From Pomphorhynchus laevis (taxonomy: Eukaryota; Acanthocephala; Palaeacanthocephala; Echinorhynchida; Pomphorhynchidae), in contig WNNJ02001036.1 in assembly GCA_012934845.2 (NCBI GenBank), positions 97,348 through 161,347 of the forward strand: a stretch of DNA of 64,000 nt, read 5' to 3'. The notes beneath the pieces were generated by a model. It worked only from the letters and a program-made list of their open reading frames with translations. It ran no database searches and was not told where the DNA came from. Positions within the stretch are counted from its first letter, which is position 1. Each line of letters opens with the position of its first letter. The translations under genes were made by a program, and so were the position numbers. Of the stretch, positions 22,431-34,800 are shown piece after piece.

Positions 22431-23785
22431 TTGAAAAGATTTTGGATTAAAACGCTTAATTTCATGTACCCATTAGGATTGAATGACGTGGTACAAGGAA
22501 TTGGCAGAAGTAGTATAATACATAATAAACAACTATATTATAATAATCCAGTTAAACGCAAACCAAGAAGTCATGGTGATAAAAGGAATAGGAAAAATAG
22601 AGTTAAAAATATTAAAAAAGATATGTATATAAATGAACAATTAGAAATATTAAAACAACTTTTAAGAGATAATAAGCTGAAAGATCTTTATGTAAATATA
22701 AGAAATTTTTCTAAAGATATCATATGTTCAATAAATCAAAAATTAATTAACGACTATGATAGGCTAAGTTGTATAATAGACAGTTATTGTAATACAAAAT
22801 ACTATAATCATACAATAAATGTTAATAATAACAATAGAAAATATACATTAACCATAAACTTCATTAATAAATGTATAGAAAACACAAATATAGCCGGACT
22901 TTAAAATAATTCTAAAAGTAAAGAAATAATAGGGTCAGATTTAAGTAAATATATTCCTAAAATAAGGTATAAACTCCTACCACCATTAGGACGAAAAATT
23001 TGTAATTATAATAAAGAATTAAAATCAATATGTAACGATAATATTAGAAACATAATGGAAACAGAATGCAATTGTAAAAGTCTTAGTTTTGATAAAATAA
23101 ATGAACATATATGTACCCATAATCTAGAATTAATTGAAAATTGTGAATTAAGAAAGCTGCTATCAAAAGGGTATAAATATAGATTAAATAATAACAACGA
23201 CAAAAATAAAATTTACAATTCGTTATATAATAACTTAAATGATTACTTTAGTAAGCTGATTAATAGTGAAAGCTCGAATATATCTAAGATAAAAATTTGG
23301 AAAGATTATATATTTGATAAAATTAAAAATAAAATGAAAATAAGAAACAATTATAAAAGGAAAGATAAAATTAATAAAGATATGTATAAAGAACTTACTA
23401 AATTAAAGGATAACTATATAATAACAACTATTGATAAAGCTAGTAATAACTTTGTCTTCATATGCAAAAAGCTTTATTATGATATACTAATGAAAGAGGT
23501 TAATTCTAATGATTTAAATGTAAATCCAACATATGAACGTAGTGAGTTGAGTTTAGAAACAATTATTACAAGTCACTGTTCTATAATGGATAAAAAGGGT
23601 ATAAAGGTTGAATTAGATAATAAAACTATACCTATATTATATTGGAATCCAAAATTACATAAAAATCCAATAAAACCTAGGTTCATATGTAGTGCTTTTA
23701 AATGTACATTAAAACCGCTTTCGGTTTATATGAATAAAATACTTAAAGTAATTAAAGCACACTTTAAAAAATATTGTGACTAAAA
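22425..23785 (+). mobile_element. Naiad-like PLE, nuclease end, linker and RT start in order
   Basis: This copy shows the permuted order best. The end of GIY-YIG (RFWIKTLNFMYPLGLND) and the basic linker (22431-22904) lead, after one frame change, through IPKIRYKLLPPLGRK and ETECNCKSL into the RT N-terminus (23055-23783): TTIDKASNNFVFICKKLYYD (DKG position), IPILYWNPKLHKNPIKPRF, FKCTLKPLSVYMNKILKV. It stops at 23783, where it is joined to an inverted copy of the element's 3' motif. The catalytic YIDD part is missing. Confidence 0.85.
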
Positions 23786-23885
23786 AACTCTTATGCTATC
23801 AGGTTTCGACCCCTATTCCTCGACAAAATATAGCTAGGGAGCCGAACACGCGCTTATGACGTGTCTAAAATACGTGCTAATGACG
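23786..23885 (-). ncRNA. Naiad 3' structured motif (copy 7), inverted
   Basis: Minus strand: ACGTCATTAGCACGTATTTT, a duplicated version of the same arm, GGCTCCC, TAGCTATA, GGGGTCGAAACCTGATAGC. GGCTCC and GGGGTC still pair using G-T pairs. Orientation is opposite to the RT fragment that ends at 23785. Confidence 0.6.
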
Positions 23886-25520
23886 TAAAATAAGAAACTG
23901 AATCACAAGACTTTACTCATATAAATATCATTAACCTATTTTTTCTTACTTAATAAAAAACATATACTTCACTCAACTTTCTTTTTTACTGTATAACGCT
24001 ATACTTCTATGGCCAACCCATATTGTAAACATTGCTTTAACTTTATTGTTTTACTTTAAATAAACTGTAAACTGAAATGAATTCACAAAATAAACTGCAA
24101 ACTGAAATGAAGTATAGTGTGGACAATGGTTATAACTCAATATTATTATAACTCAATATATATTTATATATAAATTAAGGTTAAAAGTTAAACTTATTTG
24201 ACAAATTAAACAATAAAGTGGGCATTAACATCGTATTTACTTAAAACTAAAATCAAAAAGATAAATTAATTATAAACAAAAAGCATTACTTAATGACGAA
24301 AGCCATTTTACAAACTTGGCTTTGTTGATAATAGATATAAATGGGTCTGATTCGAATTTTCTTAATTTGTTCATATTCAACTTAGTGGCTAAATGTACAA
24401 AACATAATATAAAATACTCTAATCGGACAATAATTTTTTAATAATAAAATCTTATTCAAATTAATTTATTTTCATTTTTCAATGAATAATTCAATGAATC
24501 TTATTCAATACTAAAGGAAGCGGACAATAAATGTTAATAATAACAAAAAAATCTACTAACCATAAACTTCATTAGTAAATATATTGGAATGCAAGAATAC
24601 AGGTTATTAAAATAATTTTATAAAATTATACAACTTTTGTATATCTTATTTCTTGTTGCATTCGATAGCTAATTGTTGCTGACACATATATTACTTTTAT
24701 GTGACAAATCATATAATGAGGTTATAATTTGAATTGATTTGTGCAATAATATAATTATGCAATTCGAAACAGCGATACACATCTCTAATAAAAATAAATC
24801 GAATATATTAGAATATAAAATTATATTATAATTGATTCTTACGATTCAATTATGTTTAAATATCATATTTGTGGCAAATTTTAAGATATAATTTATTGGT
24901 ATTTTAAAACATTATAATTAAACTTGAATTTAAATTAAGCAAAAAGTATAATCGAATATTTTTTAAATTATTCGTGAAAATATGTAAAAACTACGAAAAC
25001 TCAGCTAGCTAAATTGATCGTAATCAAACTTGAATTTAAAGTAAACAATTTATTTACTTATTTTTATTTATTTTATAATTTTTAATTATATTAAATACGT
25101 AATCTTGAATTTAAAGTAAGCAAAAAGTATAATTGAATATTTTTTAAGTTATTCGTTTATAAATGTTTTATTTACAATATTACAAATTTAAAGATAGTGT
25201 GTAAATACGTTTATCTTTTATTTATTACTTATTAGGATTTATTAATTATTTGCTATCATAAATATTTTATTAATTTTTCCATAATCAATTATTTTTCTAA
25301 TAAATAATCACCAAATGTTAATCTGTAATACAACATGAAAGTATTCGAAGTGTTTAATTAATAAAGTATAATAATATTTGTTGATTATTATGTTTTAAAT
25401 TTAAATCCATCGATAAAAATTGCAATAATTAAATGTTACTATAATAAATGTGATCTTTCTTTTTTACTTGTTTATCAAACAGTTGTTTAGTATTGATAAT
25501 TCAAACTTTGTTTAAAAATT
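23886..25520. other. AT-rich stretch with one Naiad scrap
   Basis: Bases 24520-24600 match the Naiad linker coding (TGTTAATAATAACAA, CCATAAACTTCATTA). The element terminus ACTCAGCTAGCTAAATTGAT recurs at 25001. Otherwise no gene or element is recognised. Confidence 0.45.
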
Positions 25521-25522
25521 CA

Positions 25523-26098
25523 CGATAACTTATTGTTTTATATGAACAAAACAGGGAGGAAATAGTAAAATCTATAAGACGCAGCATTTACAATTTTATT
25601 ATTTTTTAAAAATGGGTCCTTTAATTAATTTATTCAATCAGATCAATGTAGACAATAAATTCCGCAAGGACGATGGATTGCAGAACGTAGAGCGCGGGTG
25701 CAGCGCGAACACACCTTTGCGAGAAGCACGCCGATGCGAGATCGTAGTTTTCGAATTTCATCCGCGTACAAAGTCCGGGGTTTCCGATCCGTTTCACCTG
25801 ATATCTTTTGGAACAGTGTTGTGCATTCCTTGCCGTTTCCATCATAACATGAGAGAATAACGGGTGTTATTAATAACGGGCAAGCTCGACCTCCACCATT
25901 CTTTCAAGATATGTGCTCCTTTTTCGCGACAAAGAAAAAAGTTGTTCGACTTTTGAATGCTCCTTATTCACCATCAAGTATAACTTGATGTATAACATCA
26001 AGTATAACATCACGATAACTTATTGTTTTATATGAACAAAACAGGGAGGAAATAGTAAAATCTATAAGACGCAGCATTTACAATTTTATTATTTTTTA
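25523..26098. repeat. 88-bp direct repeats around a GC-rich insert
   Basis: The 88 bases at 25523-25610 (ACGATAACTTATTGTTTTAT to TTTATTATTTTTTA) recur, with no difference I can see, at 26011-26098. Between them lie 400 bases, of which 25640-25860 is clearly richer in G and C than all surroundings. Short ORFs there (82 codons plus, 71 codons minus) have no recognised motif. The layout could be a small element with long direct repeats, a tandem duplication or an assembly join. Confidence 0.8.
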
Positions 26099-26099
26099 C

Positions 26100-27080
26100 A
26101 AAAATCAATATTCATCTGAATTCTTTAACGGTTGAATTAGTGATTTTAAATCCTGTTATTAATTTCATACCAAGACTATTTAAAAATATAATTTAGAAAC
26201 CAAAGATGAAATTTCGACGCATCATAGATTATTTATTAATCAATTTACTAAAATTTAATTTTTTATAAAATATGAATGTGTTCATATTCATTTAGGTTAT
26301 AAAAAATATAATTTAATAATTTCTAATTAAAATTTTTTTCTAAAAAAATATATACATATATTAAATTAAATAATAGTTTAATGGTTTATAATATTTACAA
26401 AATTTTACTTTTTAGTTTTTTGTAAAAACAAAAAGTTAAGGTAAACGTTTTGCTATAGTCATCATCATATTTTATCTTTATTTTTAGTTTTTGCAATGCT
26501 TTATTAAAATATGGTAACTGCTACAAAGTGAATCATTGACAATCTGATATTAGTAATCTGATTCATGTAATTTAAAAAAATATCGTGTTATTATTTTGAT
26601 AATGTCAAGCAAAAGCTTAGCCTTGCTAAGGAAAGTGACTTCACCACAAAAAGCCCTCATGATGAATTTTTAATTTTTTATTTATCTTCATGTTGATAAA
26701 ACTTTTTTCATTTATCTTAATGTGATACATTTATTTTGATGTTAATAAGAGTTGATTTATCTTAATGTTGATAACTGTCATGAAATATACGTTCGCTATT
26801 ATCACAATCTACTCAATATGTAAGCTTAACATTTTATTATGTATTTGTTAAATCAAGTTAATTTATCATTAAATATACAAATTTAGTTAAGACATTTGTG
26901 GGAATTATATACTCGAGAAAACACTTTACTATAATTAGTGAATAACTATATTTTAAATAAAAACTATTTTTCAAACATTTTATTATAATGATTATACAAC
27001 TAGAATAGTTTTATTCCTGCGAACACTACTTCAATTGATGATTCATTACACAAGACCGATATAACAATGTGCGTTCAACA
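26100..27080. other. AT-rich intergenic stretch
   Basis: No gene, repeat or element recognised. Confidence 0.4.
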
Positions 27081-27084
27081 ATAG

Positions 27085-28150
27085 CTAGCTGCAATTACCT
27101 TTATCTGCTTCCAAAAATCCACAAACCGAAACTACACATGAAGTGTAAACATCGCGAGTTATGCATCGTTAGGTCATAAGCTTGTCAAAGTAACTAACAG
27201 CCTACTATTGTCAATTATCCCAATACCTTATTTTTATCTCAAAGATGGTCGTTATTTCGTAAATCAAGTGTGTTTAACCTATTATCTTAGATACTAGGTC
27301 ATGTCAGCTGAGGCTATATCCTAATTATATAATGTCTCATTGCCTAAAGTATTAGATATGACCTCCAAAGCTTTGACCGACAGATGCATGCCACCGACCA
27401 TGTATCAAGATCAGTGGACAATTTTACTACAAAGTTGTACCTCGTAAAACGACTTGGTATTCAAGGATGGTATTTATGATCAGGTTGATTGAGAATGCAT
27501 GTACTTAACCGTAAGGGTTCAAATTTTTCAAATATTTATATGATCGATTGGTAGGAATACATATAAGACCTCATTTCAAACAGGATTAAAAGGTGGATAT
27601 ATGCAGATGATGTGTTTATGATATTTAATGTTGATTCATCTACACTCGATGTATTGTCAAAACTAAGTTTTTGAGATGAGGCAATACAATAGAGTATAAG
27701 TTTCGAGGATACTTCTCGCAGCATATCATTCGTGGACGTTAAGCTTACGAAATGTGAGGATGCAATACAAACCAACTTATAATGCAAACAATGTATTCCG
27801 TGATATCTTCCTTAGAACTCTCATATATCTTACTAATATAAAATAGCTACAGTCAAGGCATTATTATCACGACCAACGTTGATATGTTCATCCCGATATC
27901 TAGATATTAAAGAGCGGAATCAAGTGTGGGTAGTGCTAAAACATTGATGATACCCGTTATTGTCGTTAAAAAGAGGGTTTCGACAGTCATACGTCGAAAT
28001 ATTAGTAAAATGTAAGGTTAAAAAGCCATCATACATATTTCAACGTACTCTCTTACAAATATCTCGTGTGAACAATACATGTTAGAATATCCTCACAAAT
28101 GATTTCTATAAATCTCGTTTCTCTCATATAAACACTTATTATTAAACACC
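27085..28150 (+). mobile_element. Old classical PLE RT remnant
   Basis: CNYLYLLPKIHKPKLHMKC (27090-27150) is the PLE motif YLLPKVHK. Bases 27595-27790 read KRWIYADDVFMIFNVDSST (motif C), then ISFVDVKLTKCEDAIQTN (the LPFLDV...R..T motif). Later frames show the connection region. Every frame is interrupted several times, so the copy is old. It is not of the Naiad type, whose motif C is FRYIDDICV. Confidence 0.65.
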
Positions 28151-29435
28151 TACAGCTCTCTTTCTTTTTTTCTTAAAAATTACACCCAAATATTTTCTTT
28201 CCTGATAAGTATATCGTATTCCTTGTAACGATTGCGATAGCTCATAAGTTATCAAATAGCACAACATTTGAATAAGAGGATTAAACAACTCCTTTAAGCA
28301 TGTGGATATTAGCTGGTCAATCGTGAAACACGTTTTGAATACCGACATTAATGTTAATTTCGAATGGCAGATGATATTTATATTGAAGGAAGTACACCTA
28401 GAAAGCTAATGAAAGAATCGATATACAAATCGGTACATATAAATTAAATGCAAATTAATAAATCCAACTTCAATCCAAAATTACATTGGGTTTTGTGGGA
28501 GTGTCATAGTTGCTGGATTCTTTCGTGTTTCTTGTAAATAGAGAGAGCTGCGTTAAGATATTATACTAATATTTAACTTGAAGAGGACGTAAGTCAAAAG
28601 CTTGTCTAATAATATCAGATGATTTAATCAGATTCGTCTGAGAAAATCTGGACTTGTAAAGCCCGTTGTGTTCAATATCAACATGAAAATATATAAAATA
28701 ATGCAATAATCATAAAATTATTTAATTAATTACAAAATAAATCAATTACATAATAGATGAAACATATTATACAATTACATAATATACAATAACATTAGGA
28801 TTACTTTATTGAACCCAAAATTATTTTAAGCTTAGGGAAAGACAAATTTTGAATATACGAATTTAAAATGTTTTGAGAAAAAAATTCTGATAAACTAAAT
28901 TTATTGTCTAAAATTAGTTTTGATACAAAAGCAATCCTTAACTATTCATATTTGTGCGTAGCAAATATATTATATTAACTTATATTATATTATCTTCATA
29001 AAGTTTAATATTTCAATAAGAAATATTAACGTTTATTGAATTATAGATACAAATATACTTTATATAAATTTTATATCAGCCATTTGACCATAACTTTTAA
29101 TATTTGTGTGCTTTAAAAAAATATTCTTGTAATGTTATTTAGTCTTATGAAAATTATTATTGAGTGAGGTTTTTTAATACAATATTTTATAATATTAAAA
29201 AATAATAAGTTTTAGCTGCTAGCTCCACTTATTTCCACGCATTGAATTAGATTGATTAACGATGCATATTTCTTCTTTAATAAGTATTCATGATACGTCG
29301 TTTTCATAAATACTTACCACGTTGTCCCAATTAATATATAATAATAATAAGATTTTCTTACAAGTACAAAAAACAGTGATAAATAATGTGATTAAAAAAG
29401 TAAGTCAAAAAAAAGGAGAAACAAGAATCTCTATC
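28151..29435. other. AT-rich intergenic stretch
   Basis: No gene or element recognised. One weak imperfect hairpin near 28620-28650. Confidence 0.4.
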
Positions 29436-29439
29436 TTTT

Positions 29440-31274
29440 CTTATTCCAGTCTTCTTACTAATATTACAGCCTCAAATCCAGAGGGATCTGAGCCCCCAAC
29501 CTATCCAACACGCCGCCTTCCGACTGAACCAACCGGGGTCTTTCACTCCCCGAAGAGTCCAGTCGGTGCGGACTATGCTGGGTAACCGCGAGACGAGGAG
29601 CTTAAGAAACCTTAGCCTTTGCTCTGGGGGACGTCCTATTGAAAAGAAGACTAATCCCGAGATAGCCCAAGTGCCCCAAAGGCGCACTTGGGTTTTCCCA
29701 TTCAACGACAGATGCTGAGCCCGTTTCAGGGCCCACCTAGCTTTCTTCAGGATACGTTTGAGTCTATCCAGGTCAGCTTTCCCTGACCAGTTCACCGTAA
29801 CGGTGAACCCCAGGTATTTTACTCGACTTGAGAAGGTGGGGAGTGGTTCAGAGGCAAATATGGAGGAGAGTGCAGAGAGTGCTAATCTCTTAAGTTTTTG
29901 CTTTGTTGCAGTGGTGCCATGAAAGACAACCGCCTGCGATTTGGCAGAGTTTAAAATAAGGTTGGATATGGGTAACTGATCTTTTAATCTTAAAAAGAAA
30001 CGGCTGATGTCAGAGACTACGTCTTTACACCTGTGTCCAGTGAACAGGGCTGTGGTGTCATCAGCGTACACCACAAGACGTTGTTCGCGTTTAAATATTT
30101 TGAATAGATTAATAGAGGCAGCAAGATATAAGATAGGAGAAAGTGGGGATCCTTGAAGTACACCAGTGATAGGGTAGAACTGACGTGCATCAGGGTCGTC
30201 TTCATAGTAAAATCGCTTGGTATACAGCAGGATCTCCACCCTGTTCACAATTCTCGCAGGCAACCCGAGGGACCTGAGAGAAGAGATCACAAAAGGAATG
30301 GAGATGCGGTCAAATGCAGCAGAAAAGTCAAGGAAAACAGCCACAACTAGACGATGGCTATTATCCCGACAAAACTGCTCCACCTCACCAACTGCTGAAT
30401 GGACCGAGCGACCTTTGACGAACCCATGAAAGCTTGGAGGGATCAAATTACGCCTACTTAAATGGTCGCGGATTTTACGCGCAAGCGCTTTTTCGTAAAT
30501 CGATATGAGGGCATTTTGAATCGAAATGGGTCGCAGATCTTTAGGGCATGAGCAGGATTTTTTCTTAGGAAGAAAAACTCGCTTACTATTATTGATGCCT
30601 GCTACATCGGATGGGGATGCTAAAAGCATTGAGACGGCCACCTCTCTTCTCTGATCAGCTGTCAAAAGCTGACAGACACGAGAAGAAAGTGGAGCGAAGG
30701 ATTTGGAGGTGCCCGGGAGTGGACCCCAGGAGTTAAGAATATCCGTAACAGATATATCCCTACTCCTGAAGTTACACCAAGGCGGGATTGGTTGAGGTGA
30801 TTGAGTGGCTCCATAGTTGTGTAGGGCTAGTGACTCCTCCAAAACTTTTTCAAGGCCTACATTCCCTATCCAACTCAATGCTCTATCCTTCCAGCAAACA
30901 AACTTCTCCTTCTTGAAAATCTTCCAAAAGGAAGACTGAGAAGGATTAAGACGAGCGATACTCGTCCTATCCCTACTCAGCTGGAACCTGTATCTAGTGC
31001 TCCAGTATTCATTCGAGAGGGCCTGTTTGGCGGAAGCAGAGAGATTGGGGAGGTTCAGTAATTTTGCTAGGACCTTGAGTTTCGTCGGAGTGGGATTGTA
31101 TATACGACCTTTATAGGTAGTCGATAGAATCGCAGTAGCTTGCGAAGAGAGGTAGGTATTGAATTCGGTTAAACTCTCATTTCCTATTCTGGGGAAGAGT
31201 CGGATTGCCGCCTGAAAGAAGGCCACTCTGATCGGATCAAAGTGAAACCTCCTTCTCAGCAACGTATCCTCCAA
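29440..31274 (-). mobile_element. LINE reverse transcriptase (600 codons, open)
   Basis: The frame 31274-29472 encodes the RT of a non-LTR element without a break: KDLRPISIQNALISIYEKAL (motif 0/1), HGFVKGRSVHSAV, VVAVFLDFSAAFDRI (motif A), TGVLQGSPLSPILYLAASIN (motif B), RLVVYADDTTALF (catalytic motif C) and a C-terminal connection domain. No RNase H is seen. The EN-bearing frame (31912-31256) ends 19 bases inside the start of this frame, so one frame change separates them. A 3' fragment of the same family lies inverted at 44750-45030, which places the element's end near 29440. Jockey-like by motif order; clade not certain. Confidence 0.85.
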
Positions 31275-31912
31275 CGAATGAGGTCATGAGAGGTGGACAA
31301 TTGCTGGCGCGACTGCTCCGTGCAGAGGGGTTTTAACAGCCACCTCGAGTGAAGCAGTAAAATGTCGAGGATTGAATTTGTTGATGTGCAATGAAAGGTA
31401 GGGGATGGTGGTTTGTGAATAAGATAACCATTCCTAGCTCTGCGAAGTGCTGCATTGATCCAACGACCAGTTCTGTCGTTAAAATCCCCAAGTATCATGT
31501 CATAACCGCTGTCAATAATACTATCCAGGAGTTCACGGTTCTTGTGAATTTCCCCTGGACGGATGTAGACATTGGCTAGACTGAGGCGTTTACCGTTCTT
31601 ACTAAGTGAAACTACTAAACAAGACATGGCTGGACAAGTAAAGTTTAATAGGAGGGAGGATCTTAATGAGGATTTAACTAAGGTCAAGAGTCCTTGAGAC
31701 GAAGAGGAGTGAGGTGGGGTTATATACGGAGTATAGTGGGAACATATATGCTTTGGGATAAATCGAGTAAGGTCCTGGGGGAGACGGATAGACCGCGTCT
31801 CCTGAAGGACTATAACATCTGCGTCTCTACCAGATAGAAGTCTAAGGGCAGAAGCACCTCCCGAATTCCACTGAATGATATTCAGTGAAAAAGGCTCGGG
31901 TTTACTCACCAT
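31256..31912 (-). mobile_element. LINE endonuclease (APE-type)
   Basis: The frame has the apurinic-endonuclease motifs of LINEs in order: NIIQWNSGGASALR, IVLQETRSI (catalytic Glu), LANVYIRPGE, MILGDFNDRTGRW (catalytic Asp-Asn), NSILDILLL, and TSHDLIRW at the SDH position. It would nick target DNA for priming. It ends in a stop just after the SDH-like motif and the RT continues in another frame. Both belong to the LINE at 29440-33120. Confidence 0.85.
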
Positions 31913-32153
31913 TGTGTTAGATAAGATGGACGGGGGAAGCTATCCTAGACAGAGTTAGGTGCGGGAAGGTTGCCCTTCCCACCACTAGCTCCATCCAGCG
32001 TCGCAACCTATAGAGCAATATCTTCATTTCCCAAGGCCAAATTCAGGAGCTTTCCAATTTTTATTGGGGGGACGGTCCGGGCGGACGCGCCCCTTTTCTT
32101 TGATTTAGGAATAGCAACTTCGGACGGTACTGGCGGCGCCGAAAGGAGGGCCC

Positions 32154-33108
32154 CTAGAAGGGGGCCAGCATTTGCTGGATTTGTGCTAAAATCGTCTTTT
32201 TTGTGTTATCCAATAAGTATAGTAAATCTTTGTTGGAAACTGAATCGGAGGAACTATCGGTCGTGACTTTGGCATAGCTTTTGTTAGGGGAAGAAGCAAC
32301 TGGCATATACTTATTTCGATATTCTTTAAAGGATCGGCAACGGTGGGACCACGCCGGGTGATCTCCGCCACAGTTACAACAGACCGGATTGGCATCGCAT
32401 CTGTCACCACTCGACAAGGAGGGGCATAGAGCGTTCGTGCAGACGCCGCATATTTTTAATTCTTTACAAGTGGAGGCCCAATGCCCCCACCTATGACAAT
32501 GATTACAATGAGGAAACGTCAAGTTGTTTGTTTCTATGATTGAGAACTTTAAATTATATCCTATAAAGGGATTAACTGAATTTGTGCACAAGGTGTGTGC
32601 GTTATCAACATCGCAGGTGACGAACGCCACTGGGAGAGCGTCCCCGGATTTGGAATTTAAAGTCCGAATTGAGCCGAGTTTATATTGTTTTTTGAGAATC
32701 TCAGTGTCTTTAGCATCCAAAAACTGAGGAAAATTAGTGACTTTTAATGTAGCCTAATGTCTTTAGCTCTAATGTTCCCAATTGGGACAGATGTTTATCG
32801 AAGTAAGATTTATAAGCTACCATCAGATCGTGGGTAGCGAACGAAATTCTTAATGAATTTGATATTATCTTGATATTATTGAAGACTACCCTGTTTGGGT
32901 AGTCTTGTACAAACTTTCGTAGAAAAACATTGAATAACAAATGCCTTTCGGTGGGCTTGGTGGCCATAATAATCGCCAAATTGTTTTGTTTTCGTAACGG
33001 GGGGAGATCCCCCGAGTCAGAATTTATGTTAACTGAAACATCACTTACCTGAAAGTCTTGTAATGTCGATTTAAAGTTAGAAAATACCTTCTTTCCATCT
33101 GAATTCAT
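32154..33108 (-). mobile_element. LINE ORF1 with three zinc knuckles
   Basis: Two frames: 33108-32734 (N-terminal half, FNVFLRKFVQDYPNRVVF) and 32720-32154, joined by one frame change near 32730. The second frame has three Cys-rich knuckles: CNHCHRWGHWASTC, CGVCTNALCP...C and CCNCGGDHPAWSHRC, then a Ser-rich tail and a short coiled stretch. ORF1 of this type binds the element RNA. A piece of the first half recurs at 3130-3375. Confidence 0.85.
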
Positions 33109-33599
33109 TGAAGTATCAGTGTTTTTTTATACAATATTTCGAACCACCCATCTACAAAAATTGTCATGAAAAAATATCTCTGAATGATCGAACTTATAAT
33201 TTTAAAATTATATTCAAATTTGAAGATCACAGGATGTTAAAGCTGACAGAGGCGTTATTACTTATTTAGAAGCCAATCATTAACGTCAAATTCAATAAAA
33301 TGTCAAATTTCGGATCTATTCAATTACATGCACTGTGTTGTATCAAAATTTAAATATCGTAGTCTTTTGTGCTCTTTAAAAACTGTCATATTTTTGGAAA
33401 AATTCTTTTTCGAAAATTTTTTAAATTTTTGATTTTTTCAAGAATTTTAAAATTTAATTTAAATTTGAACATCAAAAGGCATCGACTTAAAAATGTATTT
33501 ACGTTATGATTATGCACTACTAATGTAGGGCATAGTTAAATTTTTTCAATTAATGTACAATAATTTTTAAGTTTATATTCATATTTAAAAAATAATAAT

Positions 33600-33720
33600 G
33601 TATCAGAATAATGTATCAAAATCAGAATTTGAGGTCATAAGGAGGACCTGCTATGTAATCAGGTTACGGACCTATTCTTCTACTCAACATAGCCGTTGGC
33701 CTTATTCCTCGATCCTCATT
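33600..33720 (-). ncRNA. Naiad 3' structured motif (copy 8), degenerate
   Basis: Minus strand: GCCAACGGCTATGTTGAGTA, GGTCCGTAACCTGATTACAT, AGCAGGTCCTCCTTATGACC. The order of blocks is that of other copies, but the first pairing is disrupted. The upstream side (33720 on) is replaced by a 17-bp repeat. Confidence 0.55.
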
Positions 33721-33865
33721 ATTCAGTTTATATTTTTATTCAGTTTATATTTTTATTCAGTTTATATTTTTATTCAGTTTATATTTTTATTCAGTTTATA
33801 TTTTCGGGCCATATTCCTCGACCCAACAATGCACAATAATTATTCAGTTTATATTTTTATTTTTT
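33719..33865. repeat. 17-bp minisatellite inside a Naiad motif
   Basis: ATTCAGTTTATATTTTT is repeated five times at 33719-33805, followed by a second piece of the motif (GGGCCATATTCCTCGACCCA, 33805-33826) and one more unit at 33840-33857. The array has grown within the structured motif copy. Confidence 0.85.
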
Positions 33866-34079
33866 AAATAACGATTTGAAATAAAAAAATCTCAAAATTT
33901 TCAAATACCAACCTATTATTTTTCGCAATTTTATCGTAATCAGCACATTTACTATCATTTGCAATTTGCCACAAAGTTATTTTAATTTAGTTACGAAAGC
34001 AGCATTCTCTAAAAACTCAACTTTGATCAATTAATTGATCAAATTAAAATTTCTAAGATTAAGCTAACATTTTTAAGAT

Positions 34080-34800
34080 TGCAAAATTGCATAACTTTTG
34101 TCCTTTTTAAAGCGTCGATTAAAAGGAACTCCATCATATACGATTTGATCATAGGTAGATATGCATTCCATCGTTTCCTATTTCCAGAATTTAGTTGGTT
34201 CCACGTTGATTCTATCTATTGCTGGGGTGGGTACCTTCGGAACTCACAAACTTGGCAGAATGAGAATGCTCGTTGCTCAAAGCGTAATCCTTCGAGCTTT
34301 GTAAGCCACAATAAGCTTTCCAGAGATCCGAGTGTATGATGGATCCCATAATAATGCATTACTTAATACACGCTTTTAGGATTCGGGCATTTCGTTGATC
34401 CACAACAAAAAGATAAACTGCAGACATCTCCTTGCAAATCCCACCAAACAATCCTTGAAAAAACACTCGTACCCTATTATATTTACGGAGTGCAAAATCT
34501 GTTTCGTTGAGTTCGACGACTATGTCATTGTAATATATCATGGTCGGCTTACGCAAAATATCAGCCGCGCATGTCTCGCGCAAGTAATTATTATAATCGA
34601 AGTCAGTGCTGCGGTTGATGTTCAATTCTTCTTTACAGAATTTGTAGTCAATTATTTTGACCATCAGTGTATGAAGGCTATTGTTTTGCAGATAAACCGT
34701 ACTCCTTTAAATCATGCCATTTTACGAGCAGATGTCAAAATATTACAACCTAATTTTTGGCACCGCCAGTATATGTTATCGTTTCATCCCTCATTGTAAT
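34080..34800 (-). mobile_element. Merlin-type (ISXO2-like) transposase remnant
   Basis: Minus strand: FDYNNYLRETCAADIL, DIVVELNETDFALRKYNRVR (first catalytic Asp/Glu block, usually VEIDES..RKYNRGR), LFGGICKE, VYLFVVDQRNARILKACIK (34664-34359), then IIHSDLWKAYCGLQ (second catalytic Asp) and NEHSHSAKFVSSEGTHPSN (34330-34220, the NHS..F......HTN block). This is the IS1016/Merlin DDE fold. The two parts are separated by one frame change and the third acidic residue is not clear. I did not find terminal inverted repeats. Confidence 0.75.

Noticed and set aside
25612-25860. 82-codon plus-strand ORF in the GC-rich insert as a gene
   Set aside because: Both strands are open there because of base composition; no motif, and the ATG lies at the repeat boundary.
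34395-34799. 134-codon plus-strand ORF
   Set aside because: The minus strand carries the Merlin transposase motifs; the plus ORF is a shadow.
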